Shown piece after piece: positions 31,619 through 41,813 of a DNA stretch of 64,000 nucleotides. The notes under the pieces are model-generated. The model was not told the origin of the DNA, ran no database searches, and was given only the letters and a program-made list of their open reading frames with translations. The stretch spans positions 3,100,001-3,164,000 of the forward strand of contig JAPFFF010000003.1 in the NCBI GenBank assembly GCA_039105265.1, read 5' to 3'. The position numbers and the translations under genes are program-made. Within the stretch, counting starts at the first letter, position 1, and each line of letters begins with the position of its first letter. This DNA is from Tritrichomonas musculus (lineage: Eukaryota > Parabasalia > Tritrichomonadida > Tritrichomonadidae).

Positions 31619-32097
31619 TAGACTTGTTATTCTCCGATTCTCGAGATCGATAATTGATTGACTTTTTGATATCGATACATAAATATATACAGATTCTCGA
31701 GATCGATTTCAGAGATCGAGAATTGTTTTTCTCAGCTTTTGATATCAGAATTTTCAATTAAACTTTTTGATAAATATATGATCGTATTTTAATCTCGAAT
31801 ATTTCATAAAAAAAGAATGTATTTTTTGATTATAATCTTAAAATAAACATCAATACATTATATTATATATTTTTAAATATTATAAAATCACGAATGCTAA
31901 TCATAAAAGAAGATAAATCTGTTTGAGATCTCGAGATCTCGGTAATTGATATCAAGTTTACAATTATTTTTATATCACATTTCATATCTGATATCTTGAT
32001 AATCGATAATCTCGATATCAGATTTTTAAACTGATAATCGAGTATCAGATGTAAAAAAGTGACGTTTTTGATATCGATTCTCAAAATAACAAGTCTA
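31619..32097 (+). mobile_element. hAT-like MITE, 479 bp, copy 1
   Basis: The termini are TAGACTTGTTATT and its complement. The flanking octamers are GTCGAAAA (31611-31618) and GTTGAAAA (32098-32105), an 8-bp target duplication with one change. The interior is full of short palindromes built from GAGATCTCGAGATCTC and GATATC words and has no coding frame. The same 479-bp unit occurs at 60284-60762 and, inverted, at 61563-62041. An 8-bp duplication with these short termini fits the hAT superfamily. Confidence 0.87.
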
Positions 32098-32105
32098 GTT
32101 GAAAA

Positions 32106-32574
32106 GACCAAAATTAGTATTTATATATTTTGGGATTGTTATTGAGACGGTCGAGAAACCAGTGAACAATATTGTATGGAGTTTTTAAGATACAAACAAA
32201 CTCTTCTATTATATAATTTCCCTAAGAAATCATCGTTTTTTTATTTTTTATTTTGGTTTAATAGAAAAAATTGAAAGAAATTGAAAGGTAAAATAAAAAC
32301 TAATCAAAAGTTGAAATAAAGGTGAAGAGAGGGGATTAGCTTTTCTCATTCAATAAACAATTTTTAATACTTTCTTTTCATATTGGATGTTGTATATTTC
32401 TACAATCTTCGTTATTTTTCATAAATGATGAAAGCAAAATGAATTTACTTGATTGAATTCAAAGATATTTTATAATCATTCAAAATACATTAAAAATAAT
32501 AAGTAGCTAGCATAATTAAACATTTATATATAAAATAAGAACAAATAAAGTTAAAATAAATAGTAAAAATGAAA
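32106..32574. other. AT-rich intergenic stretch
   Basis: Nothing recognised; it contains the 3' side of the AHI1-like gene. Confidence 0.45.
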
Positions 32575-34344
32575 TCATTGATCATCTTCTGTCTCAGTTT
32601 TTGGTTTTATAGGTCTTAATACCCTCGGTGGAATTGGCCTCCTTCTGAAACTAACAATTGGCTTAAATTGATAAATTAAAATTGGCTGACCTGTTCCAAA
32701 TGAAGAGAATGCAATTATATGATCTGATGGGTTCCATGCTATTGTTGTTACAGGATGCGAAAATTTCATGCTCCATTCAATAACAGGGATTGGATCAGAT
32801 CCCTTAACAGTCCATAACATAACACTTCCGTTTTCACTTCCTGCTATAACAAAAGATCCATCAGGACTGAAATGAGACTCCATTCTATATTTTGAGCATA
32901 AAGCGCCGACATATCGTTGAGATGGAACCATGACTTTTGTTTCAAAATTACGGACAATGTTATCTTGAGTATGAACAAGCAAAGAAAGATTCGACTTACC
33001 CATATCAAGATGAGTAATACAGCATCCTTTAATTTCTCCCTCAATAACAAAATTTAAGCGCTTGATTTCAAGAATATCATGCTCTGTAATATCAGTGTCC
33101 CAAACACTAATGCATCCAGAGGCATCACCCGCAAATAATTGTTTTCCATTTGGCGAGAAAACAATGGAGTTGATTCTTGTTTTGTGTGATTCCAATGCCA
33201 TTATACATTTTTGTTTGGCTACATTCCATATTTTAATTACACCATCATAACCAGCAGTTGCAACAATTTCATTATTCAAAGGATGAAATTTTCCTGAGTA
33301 TAAATAACATGTATGGGGAAGTTCAGCAACAGGATTGTCTACCGAGTCAACATTCCAAACTTTGGCCATTCCATCTGCTGACACGCTTAATAAATATTGA
33401 TCATCGATAGAAAATGATATTTCATGAATAAGATTTAGGTGTGCTGTAAAAGATGATTTAAGAACAATATGCGCGCCTTTGGCACCACCTTGACGCCCAT
33501 AAAATTGAATATCATAATGCTCATCTATCTGAACTGCAGCAGCTAAAATCGAGCCATTATGATTATAACGCAAACAAAGAGCTCCATTTTCACCTGCTTG
33601 GATTTGGTCTCGAAGAGTTTTTGGGACTTGACATTTCTTCGTATTACTTTTTAATTGTGATTCATTTTCGTTTTTAAGTAAGTCGTCTGATTGCCCGAGA
33701 ATATCAGTGTCAAGCAATTCATCAGCCGGCTTTGATGCTATCTCTTTTTGAAAAACATTTAAAGGCCTTTTTTCAACATTACATACTTCGATTTTTGATC
33801 TTTTTGATAATATAACAGTGAGTCTTGAATTAATTGCTTGCTTTTTTTGAAAGAGTTCGAAAACAGGTACAAAGTAATCTAAAATCGTTGTTCTAAATTT
33901 TGACGGATATTTATAAAGCTGTAGAACTGATGTTTTATCTACGACTGACAAATTCTTATTTTGATAAGAAGGCTTCAGAAACCCCCAGGCAACAGGATGG
34001 AAACCACGATCATTTTTTTGAGGAACACAATCGATTAATTCGAAAAAAATTATAACATTAGGCGAAAGAATTGTAGATATTGGTTCATTATATAAAAAAG
34101 TTTCATCCCAAATTGCGGATAGTGTTAAATATTTATTGCAATTTATACCACGAGTTTGGCATGGTGGAATTACTTTTGAATTTTCGTATTGTGAAAAAGT
34201 TTTCCTTGTTTTTTTTGATTTTGATAAAAGTTGGCCAGTCCCGCTATTAACAATTGAAATACGTACAGCAACATTATTGAGTGGCTCATTGCTAATTATG
34301 TCAGTTGAACCTACAACTTTGATTGAAAAAATATCTTTCCCCAT
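32575..34344 (-). CDS. AHI1: Jouberin/AHI1-like WD40 protein
   Basis: The protein has 589 residues. The N-terminal third is a beta-rich, C2-like region (WDETFLYNEPISTIL at about 79-93; FHPVAWGFLKPS at about 120), as in AHI1. WD repeats run from about 255 to 560. Blocks such as SFTAHLNLIHEISFSIDDQYLLSVSADGMAKVW (about 300-335), KFHPLNNEIVATAGYDGVIKIW, the long insert ending in EGEIKGCCITHLDM, and AFSSFGTGQPILIYQF match the order and inserts of human jouberin. The SH3 domain of vertebrate AHI1 is absent; a short Pro-rich tail (RRRPIPPRVLRPIKPK) stands in its place. Jouberin acts at the basal body/ciliary transition zone, so a role at the base of the flagella is inferred. Divergent from the PP2C gene (423 bases between starts). 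Confidence 0.85.
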   Translation of the reverse strand: MGKDIFSIKVVGSTDIISNEPLNNVAVRISIVNSGTGQLLSKSKKTRKTFSQYENSKVIPPCQTRGINCNKYLTLSAIWDETFLYNEPISTILSPNVIIFFELIDCVPQKNDRGFHPVAWGFLKPSYQNKNLSVVDKTSVLQLYKYPSKFRTTILDYFVPVFELFQKKQAINSRLTVILSKRSKIEVCNVEKRPLNVFQKEIASKPADELLDTDILGQSDDLLKNENESQLKSNTKKCQVPKTLRDQIQAGENGALCLRYNHNGSILAAAVQIDEHYDIQFYGRQGGAKGAHIVLKSSFTAHLNLIHEISFSIDDQYLLSVSADGMAKVWNVDSVDNPVAELPHTCYLYSGKFHPLNNEIVATAGYDGVIKIWNVAKQKCIMALESHKTRINSIVFSPNGKQLFAGDASGCISVWDTDITEHDILEIKRLNFVIEGEIKGCCITHLDMGKSNLSLLVHTQDNIVRNFETKVMVPSQRYVGALCSKYRMESHFSPDGSFVIAGSENGSVMLWTVKGSDPIPVIEWSMKFSHPVTTIAWNPSDHIIAFSSFGTGQPILIYQFKPIVSFRRRPIPPRVLRPIKPKTETEDDQ

Positions 34345-34767
34345 AAACGATTTTTAAGAAAGATTAACGTACGCGATTTTATAAGTTTTGACGTTAAAAA
34401 GGTAAAATTCTTTCACCTTTAGAAAAATTTGCACCTACCGAAAAATACTAACGTTTTTTTAAAACACTATTTTATTTGAAATTTAATAGTTTAAATATTC
34501 ATTTTTTGCTTTAAAATACGAAAAAGATTTTCATAATATTGAAATATTTTGAAAGTATATCGAAAAATAGGCAATTTCCAATTTTTAAAAATTTCCTAGT
34601 AATATTAATATTATGACTAAATATAACAACATAAAATAATATAATTTCGTATTTTATAATAATAAAAATGATTGTTATATGTATTATCTTCTAATATAAG
34701 AAAATAAAGCACCATTTTATAAATAATTTTTGAAATCTTTTGTGTAATAAAATAATTTTTCAAATTG
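34345..34767. promoter_or_regulatory. Divergent promoter region, AHI1-like and PP2C genes
   Basis: A 423-base stretch between two start codons pointing away from each other. No strict TCAYW initiator was found close to either ATG; TCAAA occurs 6-10 bases before the PP2C start. Confidence 0.45.
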
Positions 34768-36375
34768 ATGATGCGATCTTCGCGCGCAGGAGGAAGAGTC
34801 CCATTAATAACTCCTACCGCATCAACACGCCCTATGAAGAAGATTTCACAAAATGCTCGCCCCGGAACGGTGCGATGCTCAAGATCTGTTGGCCGAACAT
34901 TTTATCTTTCTGGAAAACAACAATTTCCTGGGGGGCATGCAGACGCAATCGGCAGGCGTCCAACAATGGAAGACGCATGCGTTTGTGTTGGAGAATTTGC
35001 TGGACCACGGACACAATATTATGCTGTATTCGATGGTCATGGAGGACGAGAAGCTTCTGCATACTGTGCTGAAAAACTTCATTCATTAATAGCATCAAAA
35101 TACGTTAAAGGGGTACCTCTTGGCCCAATTATATCTAAATCAATACACGAAATTAATCAAAATATCATCTCAACTTGGGAGTATGCAGGAACGACAGCGG
35201 CAATTGCAATTATTGCTGATGATAAAATTTATACAGCGAATGTAGGCGATTCTAGAGTTATTCTTGTTAAAGATCAAAAAGCGATTAGACTATCTGTTGA
35301 CCATAAGGCAACATTTCCAAGAGAAAGGAGAGCAGTTCTTAAACGCGGAGGTTCTATTTTTCAAGGCAGAGTTAATGGAATACTAATGCTTAGTCGTGCA
35401 ATTGGAGACGCAACTGTTTCTAGATATATAACTGCTGAACCTTATCAAACAGAAACCCCTTTTCAAGAAGGGCTAAAACTGATTCTTGCATGCGATGGGG
35501 TTTGGGACGTTATGTCAGATCAAAATGCAGCAGATATATTTAATCATTCAACTCAGCCAGTTGACGCAGCAAGAGCAATTAAGAATGAAGCTCTTAAAAG
35601 AGGATCGATGGATAATGTTAGTGTTATCTGTGTTGATCTAACCTATAAAGACGACGTTAAAGATTACACTGAGACTCAATATCAGAACGAATCACCTCGG
35701 CATTCTCGTCGTCAACCTCTCTACAAAGAAGACATTAAAGATTACAGCGATACTCTATATCAGATTGAATCATCTCGACATTCCAGCCGCCAGCCTCTCT
35801 ATAAAGACAATAATATTCTTTTTGATAAAGAAAGACTAGTTCATCAAAATCAAGAAATAGACAAAGACAAAAATGAAGATAAAGATAACGAAAACGAAAA
35901 AGAAATTGCTAGTGAAAGCAATCAAAACCAAGAAAAGAATGATGAAAGCGAAGAAGAAGTAACAGATAGTAGTGAAAAAAATGATCAAGAATTCCAAGAA
36001 CAACAGGAGCAACAAGAACTGCAAGAAATACACCAGCAGCATCACCAACCACAAAAGCAGCAGAAACAACATTATCAACAGAAACAGCAGCAAAAACAAC
36101 AAATAAATGAATTTGCCAAGCCTCAACATTTACAGATACAATCTTTACATTTAACTCTTCAAAAGACAAAGCCCCAAATCGTGGTGACAAAGAAGCAAAA
36201 TCAACAAAATAATCAACAGTATCAACAGTTCCAACAATATTTTAAAACAACCAAAATTCAAGGTTATCAGTTGGAACCAAGACCGCCAAAAACACCAAAT
36301 CAAGAAAACCAATTAGGCACTACTTTAACTATTCATCGCCCGCATCGTCAAATTCGCCAGCAAGATTCAAAGTAG
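34768..36375 (+). CDS. PP2C-family protein phosphatase with Gln-rich tail
   Basis: The protein has 535 residues from the ATG at 34768 (or 534 from 34771); a TTG just upstream is not a likely start. The PP2C motifs are all there: GRRPTMEDA (about 62-70), FDGHGG (about 88-93), a GTTAAIAII block, VGDSRV (about 158), LSRAIGD (about 209), ACDGVWDVMSD (about 240) and the final DNVSVI (about 280), so the metal-binding aspartates are kept. The enzyme core ends near residue 290. Then come two near-copies of a 34-residue unit (DVKDYTETQYQ... and DIKDYSDTLYQ..., each closing with RQPLYK), an acidic Lys/Glu/Asn stretch and a Gln/His-rich tail. The N-terminal part up to residue 45 is basic (RSSRAGGR). Ser/Thr phosphatase, Mg/Mn-dependent; substrate unknown. 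Confidence 0.92.
   Translation: MMRSSRAGGRVPLITPTASTRPMKKISQNARPGTVRCSRSVGRTFYLSGKQQFPGGHADAIGRRPTMEDACVCVGEFAGPRTQYYAVFDGHGGREASAYCAEKLHSLIASKYVKGVPLGPIISKSIHEINQNIISTWEYAGTTAAIAIIADDKIYTANVGDSRVILVKDQKAIRLSVDHKATFPRERRAVLKRGGSIFQGRVNGILMLSRAIGDATVSRYITAEPYQTETPFQEGLKLILACDGVWDVMSDQNAADIFNHSTQPVDAARAIKNEALKRGSMDNVSVICVDLTYKDDVKDYTETQYQNESPRHSRRQPLYKEDIKDYSDTLYQIESSRHSSRQPLYKDNNILFDKERLVHQNQEIDKDKNEDKDNENEKEIASESNQNQEKNDESEEEVTDSSEKNDQEFQEQQEQQELQEIHQQHHQPQKQQKQHYQQKQQQKQQINEFAKPQHLQIQSLHLTLQKTKPQIVVTKKQNQQNNQQYQQFQQYFKTTKIQGYQLEPRPPKTPNQENQLGTTLTIHRPHRQIRQQDSK
35650..35815 (+). repeat. 102-bp in-frame duplication in the PP2C gene
   Basis: Two adjacent copies of a unit of about 102 bases, each ending in CAACCTCTCTACAAAGA or a close variant, encode the two KDY...RQPLYK modules. 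Confidence 0.75.
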
Positions 36376-36647
36376 ATATATTATTTTTGTGTAATTATTA
36401 TTATATATTAAAATGTATGAAAATCCGGTTTATTTAATAATATGTTATTATAATTACTATTACTTTTATTATTAAAAACATTTTCTAGTATTGAGTGATA
36501 TTTAATAAATCAACTTTAATTGCGAGTACACATGATTGCAATGCAATAATATTATAATTTATATAAAATAAGTACAATGCTATTTAATAATCTGTATAGG
36601 CCATTAAATTACATCGATAAAAAAAACATAGATATGCACACTCCAGG

Positions 36648-37271
36648 TTAAGGATCGGATTGATTAAAGTCTAAATCGATATCGTCAAAATCGACAAAAT
36701 CAGGATCATAATTTGATGGTTGCTGAGATAATGGTGCTTTTCCTAGAAATGGCTGGTTCAGAATTTCTGGTATTCTTTCGTGATTTTTCTCTAAATAATT
36801 CTTAAATGATTCAGCTACAAAAGATTCTTGAAGGTGATTCGTAAGTTTTGTCTGCTTACTGTCATAAAAATTGCTTTCATTAAAAATTCGAATCATTTTC
36901 TTTGGCGGAGTTTTCACTGAGCACTTCATTTGTGCTGAGTAAAGATTGATAGGAATCTGATTTGATTGAAGCTCATAAGCTTTAAATTGGTGTTGTGGTT
37001 TCTGACGTGTTGCTTTTAATTTTTCATAATATCGGTCAACATTAGGAGTATTTACATCTTTTTTAGGCTGTTCATTAGCTTTCTCCCAAAAATATCGCGT
37101 ATATTTTGGCTTTGCAGACTGAGTTTCCATAAAAATTTTGAATTTTGCGGATTGCATTTTTTTTGTATCTCTGGCTGAGCTTGAGCTAAGGCTATTTGAC
37201 TCTTTTGCTTGTTTCATATTAGTTCTTGCTGAATTTGGTATATTTGATTGTTTAAATTCAGTAGTATTCAT
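36648..37271 (-). CDS. Basic, Ser/Lys/Gln-rich protein of unknown function
   Basis: The protein has 207 residues and starts at an ATG at 37271. It is rich in Lys, Ser, Gln and Asn with scattered aromatic residues, lacks hydrophobic stretches and coiled coil, and ends in an acidic tail (DPDFVDFDDIDLDFNQSD). There is no recognisable domain. The sequence composition (regular codon use, few low-complexity runs) supports a real gene. The acidic tail after a basic body may be a protein-binding segment. Confidence 0.7.
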   Translation of the reverse strand: MNTTEFKQSNIPNSARTNMKQAKESNSLSSSSARDTKKMQSAKFKIFMETQSAKPKYTRYFWEKANEQPKKDVNTPNVDRYYEKLKATRQKPQHQFKAYELQSNQIPINLYSAQMKCSVKTPPKKMIRIFNESNFYDSKQTKLTNHLQESFVAESFKNYLEKNHERIPEILNQPFLGKAPLSQQPSNYDPDFVDFDDIDLDFNQSDP

Positions 37272-37565
37272 AAATCTATCTTTATACGTTATTTGATTGA
37301 AATTTTTTCATGATTCAATTTTTAGAAAACAAAACTTGTTGGATATCTTTATAACTATCTATTATTTCAAGTTCGCATTTAAGTATTTTTTTTTTACTAA
37401 GATCATTAGAATAATCATTTATATATAATGTTTATTTTAAGTTGATCACAAGATACATTTTCTTTTATACACTCATTATCAATATTAGTATATTATATAT
37501 AAAAGTCAAAATGACAATAGTACCAAGAAAACAATTAATTCAAAATGTTATAAAATACTACGATT

Positions 37566-40445
37566 TTAAAGAAAAGAATGAGATTGCGAAATCAATTCCA
37601 TTTTCTTAATCTCATCAGCATAAAAAGCCTTAATATTATCTTCTTTTGCTCCTGGGAAAATGATATTTTCATTTCTCATTCTATTGATAATATCTTTGAA
37701 AGCAGGCCTTTTCTCTGAATCAGTCTGGCAGCAATCAAGAATCAAATGTCTCAAAGCTTCCTGAATATCATCATCGAATTTCAAATCAAAACCGCTCAAA
37801 ATCTTTTTCTTAATAAACTCTACATGACGCCCGAACTGATAGAAAGGTTGTTTTTGTCGATACAATTCATAGAGCATCATAGCAAAGGAGAATACGTCAG
37901 CCTTAGAGTCACACTTATCTCCTTTTATAATTTCAGGCGCCATGTAGTTTACAGTACCAAGAGAGAATGTATTATTTTTCATATCACATTTCCTTTTCAA
38001 ATCACTAAACTTGAAATTAATCAACTTTGGTGTTTTTCCGTCCAGTAAAACATTCTGTGCTTTGAGGTCAAGATGAGAAATTCTTTGATCATGCATATAA
38101 TTCATAGCCTCTGCGATCTGAAAAGCAATTTTAGTTTTGTCATCGCCTGACATACTTGCTTCTGAAATGACAGAACGAAACAGGGACCCATCACTTACGT
38201 ACTTTGACACGAACCAAACGATGTTTTCTTTTTCAGAGATAGAAAATCCAATGAACTCGTTGATATATTTATGTTTTAAACGTGTCAAATAACGTATTTC
38301 TTTTCCTAATAAAAAGAGGAACACTTCACTTCCCTCAAAATCAGCCTCATTTAATTCGTTAATAAAAACTTTTTCACCTGTTTTTTGATCAATTCCACCA
38401 GAGAAGTCATTGATATTTATTTCATATTCATTAAAAGAAGAGAACAAATCTTTAATTCGCTGATGTAACGATTCTTTCGAAATTGTGCCATCCAAATTTC
38501 TTTTTGCTCTAAAATTAGCAATTTCTTGAAGCTTTTTATCGATAATACCAGAACCAATAACTTCTTTATAATCTTCTAAAATCGATTGCAACTCGTTATA
38601 GTCGAAGACCAAATCATCATCTTTTTCATTATATTTCTCAATACCATCAAACCCAAGATTTATCATTGATTCATAAATATTATTCATTGAATTTGTGATT
38701 ATATTTGTTACTTCAATGAAATCGAAGTTTTTCATCAAGATCCTTGCTTTTGCTGACTTTTTCAATAGCTCCGACCATTTATCTTCAGATTGATTAGTGA
38801 CGATTGTAGACAAAGATTTTAGGTTTATATTTAATGATTCCATATTTTCTTTTTCTTTGTCAGATAATTCATCTTTATTTGAATATTGAGATGTTTTTAA
38901 GATGTAATGGTAATTACTTAAAATTGGACGAATTCTAAGGAATTCAAAACGATATTGATAAGTTTTTCCAATACAACGTTTAATTAGATCGAATATACTT
39001 AAACATTCCTTAGCATTGATACTTTTGATTGAATTTTTTTCATAGAATTTAATAATCATATCACGTTTATTTTCATCTTTTTGAAATATGATTTTCTTTT
39101 TGATCATTTTATCAACTATTTTGTCAAATGAGTATCTCTCTGCTGGCTCAGATGACCAACAATTTTCTATGAGTTTTCTCAAATCATCTGGTGTGTCTTC
39201 AGGAAGTTTCGGACGTTTATTTTCTTTCAATAAACTTGATACTGAGTTTGCATTCTCATTTCGAAATGGAAGGTGGCCTGTCAACATTTCGAACAAAATT
39301 CCACTGAATGCAAAAACGTCCACTTTTTCATCAATTGAGGCTGACTCTTCGAGTTCTGGTGCTTTGAAAAATGACAATTTTTGTGAACTTAACTTTTCAA
39401 TTTGTATTGAATTTTCACTCTGTTGAATACATGAGTCCCTGAAGCCGACAATTGTTGGATTAATTTCAAGTTGATTGTCATCATTCATTCGTTTAGTAAT
39501 AAATATGTGCGATGTATTAAGATTTCGATGAATAACGCTGCGTGAATGCAGATATGCCATGGCTTGTGCGATTTTGAATGCTAATATGGTTCGATCTCCT
39601 TCTTCCAATTTGACAAGATCGCTCTCTTTATGTGATGATAGGAGATTCTTCAATCTGATTCCATCTCGGTTTGTGACTATTGTAATCTTCTTGTCTTCGA
39701 TGAAGCCACCAATAAATGACTCAACATGTGGATGGTCAATTGTTACTAAAACTGATAAAAGACGCTTAAATATTCGGTTATCACGTAATTTTAAAATGGT
39801 AACGTTTTGATTGTTGCTTTTTTTGACTCCTTTATAATAAAAGAATTCGTCATTATGATCAATTTCTTCTGGATTGATATCAAAATCTGTTTTAGCTACT
39901 TTGTAATGTGGGTATTTGTTGAGCTCATCGATGTTCTCTTCATCTGTTGATATTCGATTGAGGTTATGCCTTGCTTTATGAATTTGTTTGAAGTAATCTT
40001 CAACTTCTTTCCTTCGTTGCTGTATAGCTAATAGAGTATCTCCTAATAAAGCATCAATTTGATCAAGATCATGATAGAGATTATCTTCTGGAAGTTTGAA
40101 AGATTTTTCAATGCCAATGCTTTGCAATAATGAATTGATCTTACTCATGATACTATTAATAGTTTGAATTGTCTGCTGAAAGGACTGGTTAGTTTTAAGT
40201 ATTGACCAAAAAAAATGCTCTTTTTGAAAAGATCCCATTATATTAGAAAGATTGTTGAAATTTTCTTGTAATTGTAAAAGGTCCTCTTGGCTTAGCTCTT
40301 TGGTTGGATGAAAATTTACAATTTCAGTTCTCATTTCCTCCAAAATTGATGTAACAATTTCACATTTATTTGTAAAAATCGTGGTAGATTTTGCATTTTC
40401 AATTATATTGGAAATAGTTGGAATTATATCTTCTAACAAAACCAT
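37566..40445 (-). CDS. Protein with two TKL-like pseudokinase domains
   Basis: The protein has 959 residues from the ATG at 40445 (the longer frame begins at TTG). An N-terminal helical region (1-180) precedes kinase-like domain 1 (about 200-455): HRN replaces HRD (VIHRNLNTSH, about 303) and VGFR replaces DFG (about 333), while FFKAPELEE and DVFAFSGILFEMLTG remain. A helical linker follows, then domain 2 (about 690-925): the ATP lysine strand reads KVFINELNE without the usual lysine, HLDLKAQN (about 790) keeps the aspartate, and DFG is NFK (about 812); GTVNYMAPEI and DVFSFAMMLYELY are intact. Both domains lack the metal-binding DFG aspartate, so both are likely pseudokinases. The fold resembles trichomonad TKL kinases. 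A scaffold or regulatory role is inferred. Confidence 0.87.
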   Translation of the reverse strand: MVLLEDIIPTISNIIENAKSTTIFTNKCEIVTSILEEMRTEIVNFHPTKELSQEDLLQLQENFNNLSNIMGSFQKEHFFWSILKTNQSFQQTIQTINSIMSKINSLLQSIGIEKSFKLPEDNLYHDLDQIDALLGDTLLAIQQRRKEVEDYFKQIHKARHNLNRISTDEENIDELNKYPHYKVAKTDFDINPEEIDHNDEFFYYKGVKKSNNQNVTILKLRDNRIFKRLLSVLVTIDHPHVESFIGGFIEDKKITIVTNRDGIRLKNLLSSHKESDLVKLEEGDRTILAFKIAQAMAYLHSRSVIHRNLNTSHIFITKRMNDDNQLEINPTIVGFRDSCIQQSENSIQIEKLSSQKLSFFKAPELEESASIDEKVDVFAFSGILFEMLTGHLPFRNENANSVSSLLKENKRPKLPEDTPDDLRKLIENCWSSEPAERYSFDKIVDKMIKKKIIFQKDENKRDMIIKFYEKNSIKSINAKECLSIFDLIKRCIGKTYQYRFEFLRIRPILSNYHYILKTSQYSNKDELSDKEKENMESLNINLKSLSTIVTNQSEDKWSELLKKSAKARILMKNFDFIEVTNIITNSMNNIYESMINLGFDGIEKYNEKDDDLVFDYNELQSILEDYKEVIGSGIIDKKLQEIANFRAKRNLDGTISKESLHQRIKDLFSSFNEYEININDFSGGIDQKTGEKVFINELNEADFEGSEVFLFLLGKEIRYLTRLKHKYINEFIGFSISEKENIVWFVSKYVSDGSLFRSVISEASMSGDDKTKIAFQIAEAMNYMHDQRISHLDLKAQNVLLDGKTPKLINFKFSDLKRKCDMKNNTFSLGTVNYMAPEIIKGDKCDSKADVFSFAMMLYELYRQKQPFYQFGRHVEFIKKKILSGFDLKFDDDIQEALRHLILDCCQTDSEKRPAFKDIINRMRNENIIFPGAKEDNIKAFYADEIKKMELISQSHSFL

Positions 40446-40844
40446 TATGACTATATTTATTTTTATTAGAAGAAATTGATTTATATTCTCAAAATATTGA
40501 AGAATGTTATTGAATTTTTTCAAAGAATAAATACTCAAATGCAAGCTTGCATTTTAAAATTTCAAATTCAACTTTCAATTTTAAAACTTTGAAGACTCAA
40601 AATCATATTTCAAAGTTTTTTTCCACCTCTGTATTCATATGCTTGAAAAAGGAGTTCAAACAAATTCTTACTTTATTAATATAATATTATTTTGATTTAC
40701 ATGAAAATGATAGACCACATTCTAATAATAAAAAAATATATTATAAAGAAAACAAACAAGCATTTAAAAATAAAAAGCATGAAAATTTTATAAATAAATA
40801 TAAAATAAAAATAAAATAAAAAAATCAAAATTATATAAGGAAGG
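40446..40844. other. Intergenic stretch between tandem minus-strand genes
   Basis: Holds the promoter of the pseudokinase gene and the 3' side of the next kinase gene. No strict initiator seen. Confidence 0.45.
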
Positions 40845-41813
40845 CTAAGAAAAAGTTAAATGATATAGTGATGCAGCATGTTTCGATAAATGAGTTTTCC
40901 TTCCTATTAAAACTTTTGGTTTCTTTTGAATTAAAAGCGGCTTTGAGAGAACATTAGATTTATTTCTGTTATGATTACGAAGAAGAGAAATTGGAGTAAA
41001 CCAATTATCATCTAAAAGTTCATTTGCTGTAGCTCTCTTATTTGGATCAACAACGATGCACATTTTAATTAGGCGCATGCAATCTTCATTGATAATTGGA
41101 AGATCCATGATTTTTCCTTCAAGCATTCTTTCTCTCATAGCAGTCTCTGATCCTTGTTGCCAAGGAAGTTGTCCTGATGCCATACAGAACATGACAACTC
41201 CAAGTGACCAAATATCACATTTCTTTCCATCATATGGTTTCTCTTCAATTACTTCTGGCGGAGTGTAAAAATATGTCCCGCATAAAGTTGACATCATTGG
41301 ATCACTTTCTATAATTTCGCCACAGTGACCAAAATCTGTCAATTTGATGACTCCACTTTTACTAATTAAGATATTATCTGATTTTATATCTCTATGAGCC
41401 CAACCAAATCGATGCAAATAAGAAACGGCAGATATAAGCTGATAACAATATTGCCTTAAGGTTGACAAATCAAAGTGACCTTGTTTTGAAAGTTCAGAAA
41501 CAAGATCTCCGCAAGGGCAATACTCCATAATGACAGCAATAGTCTCTTCGAAGTATAAAATATCGTATACAGAAACAATGTTAGGATGCTTCACCTTTTG
41601 TTGCAAAAAACGAAGTTCTCGTTCGAAGTTTTTATTTATTATTTTGTCACGCTTAAGTAGCTTTGCTGAATATAAGTCCTGAGAATTTTTTTTTTCGACT
41701 AAGATGACAACTGAAGATGAACCTTTTCCAATTGGTTTTAGGTAACGATAATTGCCCATCTCTGTGGGAAAAGTGATTAAAACTCCGCAATCCGTAGTCA
41801 AACAGTTCATCAT
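40845..41813 (-). CDS. Serine/threonine protein kinase, CAMK-like
   Basis: This 322-residue kinase has all key residues: glycine loop GKGSSSV (29-35), ATP lysine in YSAKLL (K51), HRDIKSDN (140-147), DFG (160-162) followed by HCGEII, PPEV in place of APE, and WSLGVVMFCMASGQLPW. The pattern CGTYFYTPPEV resembles CAMK/AMPK-related kinases of trichomonads. Residues 275-322 form a basic tail (KPLLIQKKPKVLIGRKTHLSK). Two ATGs in a row (41813, 41810) open the frame. Substrate unknown. Confidence 0.9.
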   Translation of the reverse strand: MMNCLTTDCGVLITFPTEMGNYRYLKPIGKGSSSVVILVEKKNSQDLYSAKLLKRDKIINKNFERELRFLQQKVKHPNIVSVYDILYFEETIAVIMEYCPCGDLVSELSKQGHFDLSTLRQYCYQLISAVSYLHRFGWAHRDIKSDNILISKSGVIKLTDFGHCGEIIESDPMMSTLCGTYFYTPPEVIEEKPYDGKKCDIWSLGVVMFCMASGQLPWQQGSETAMRERMLEGKIMDLPIINEDCMRLIKMCIVVDPNKRATANELLDDNWFTPISLLRNHNRNKSNVLSKPLLIQKKPKVLIGRKTHLSKHAASLYHLTFS

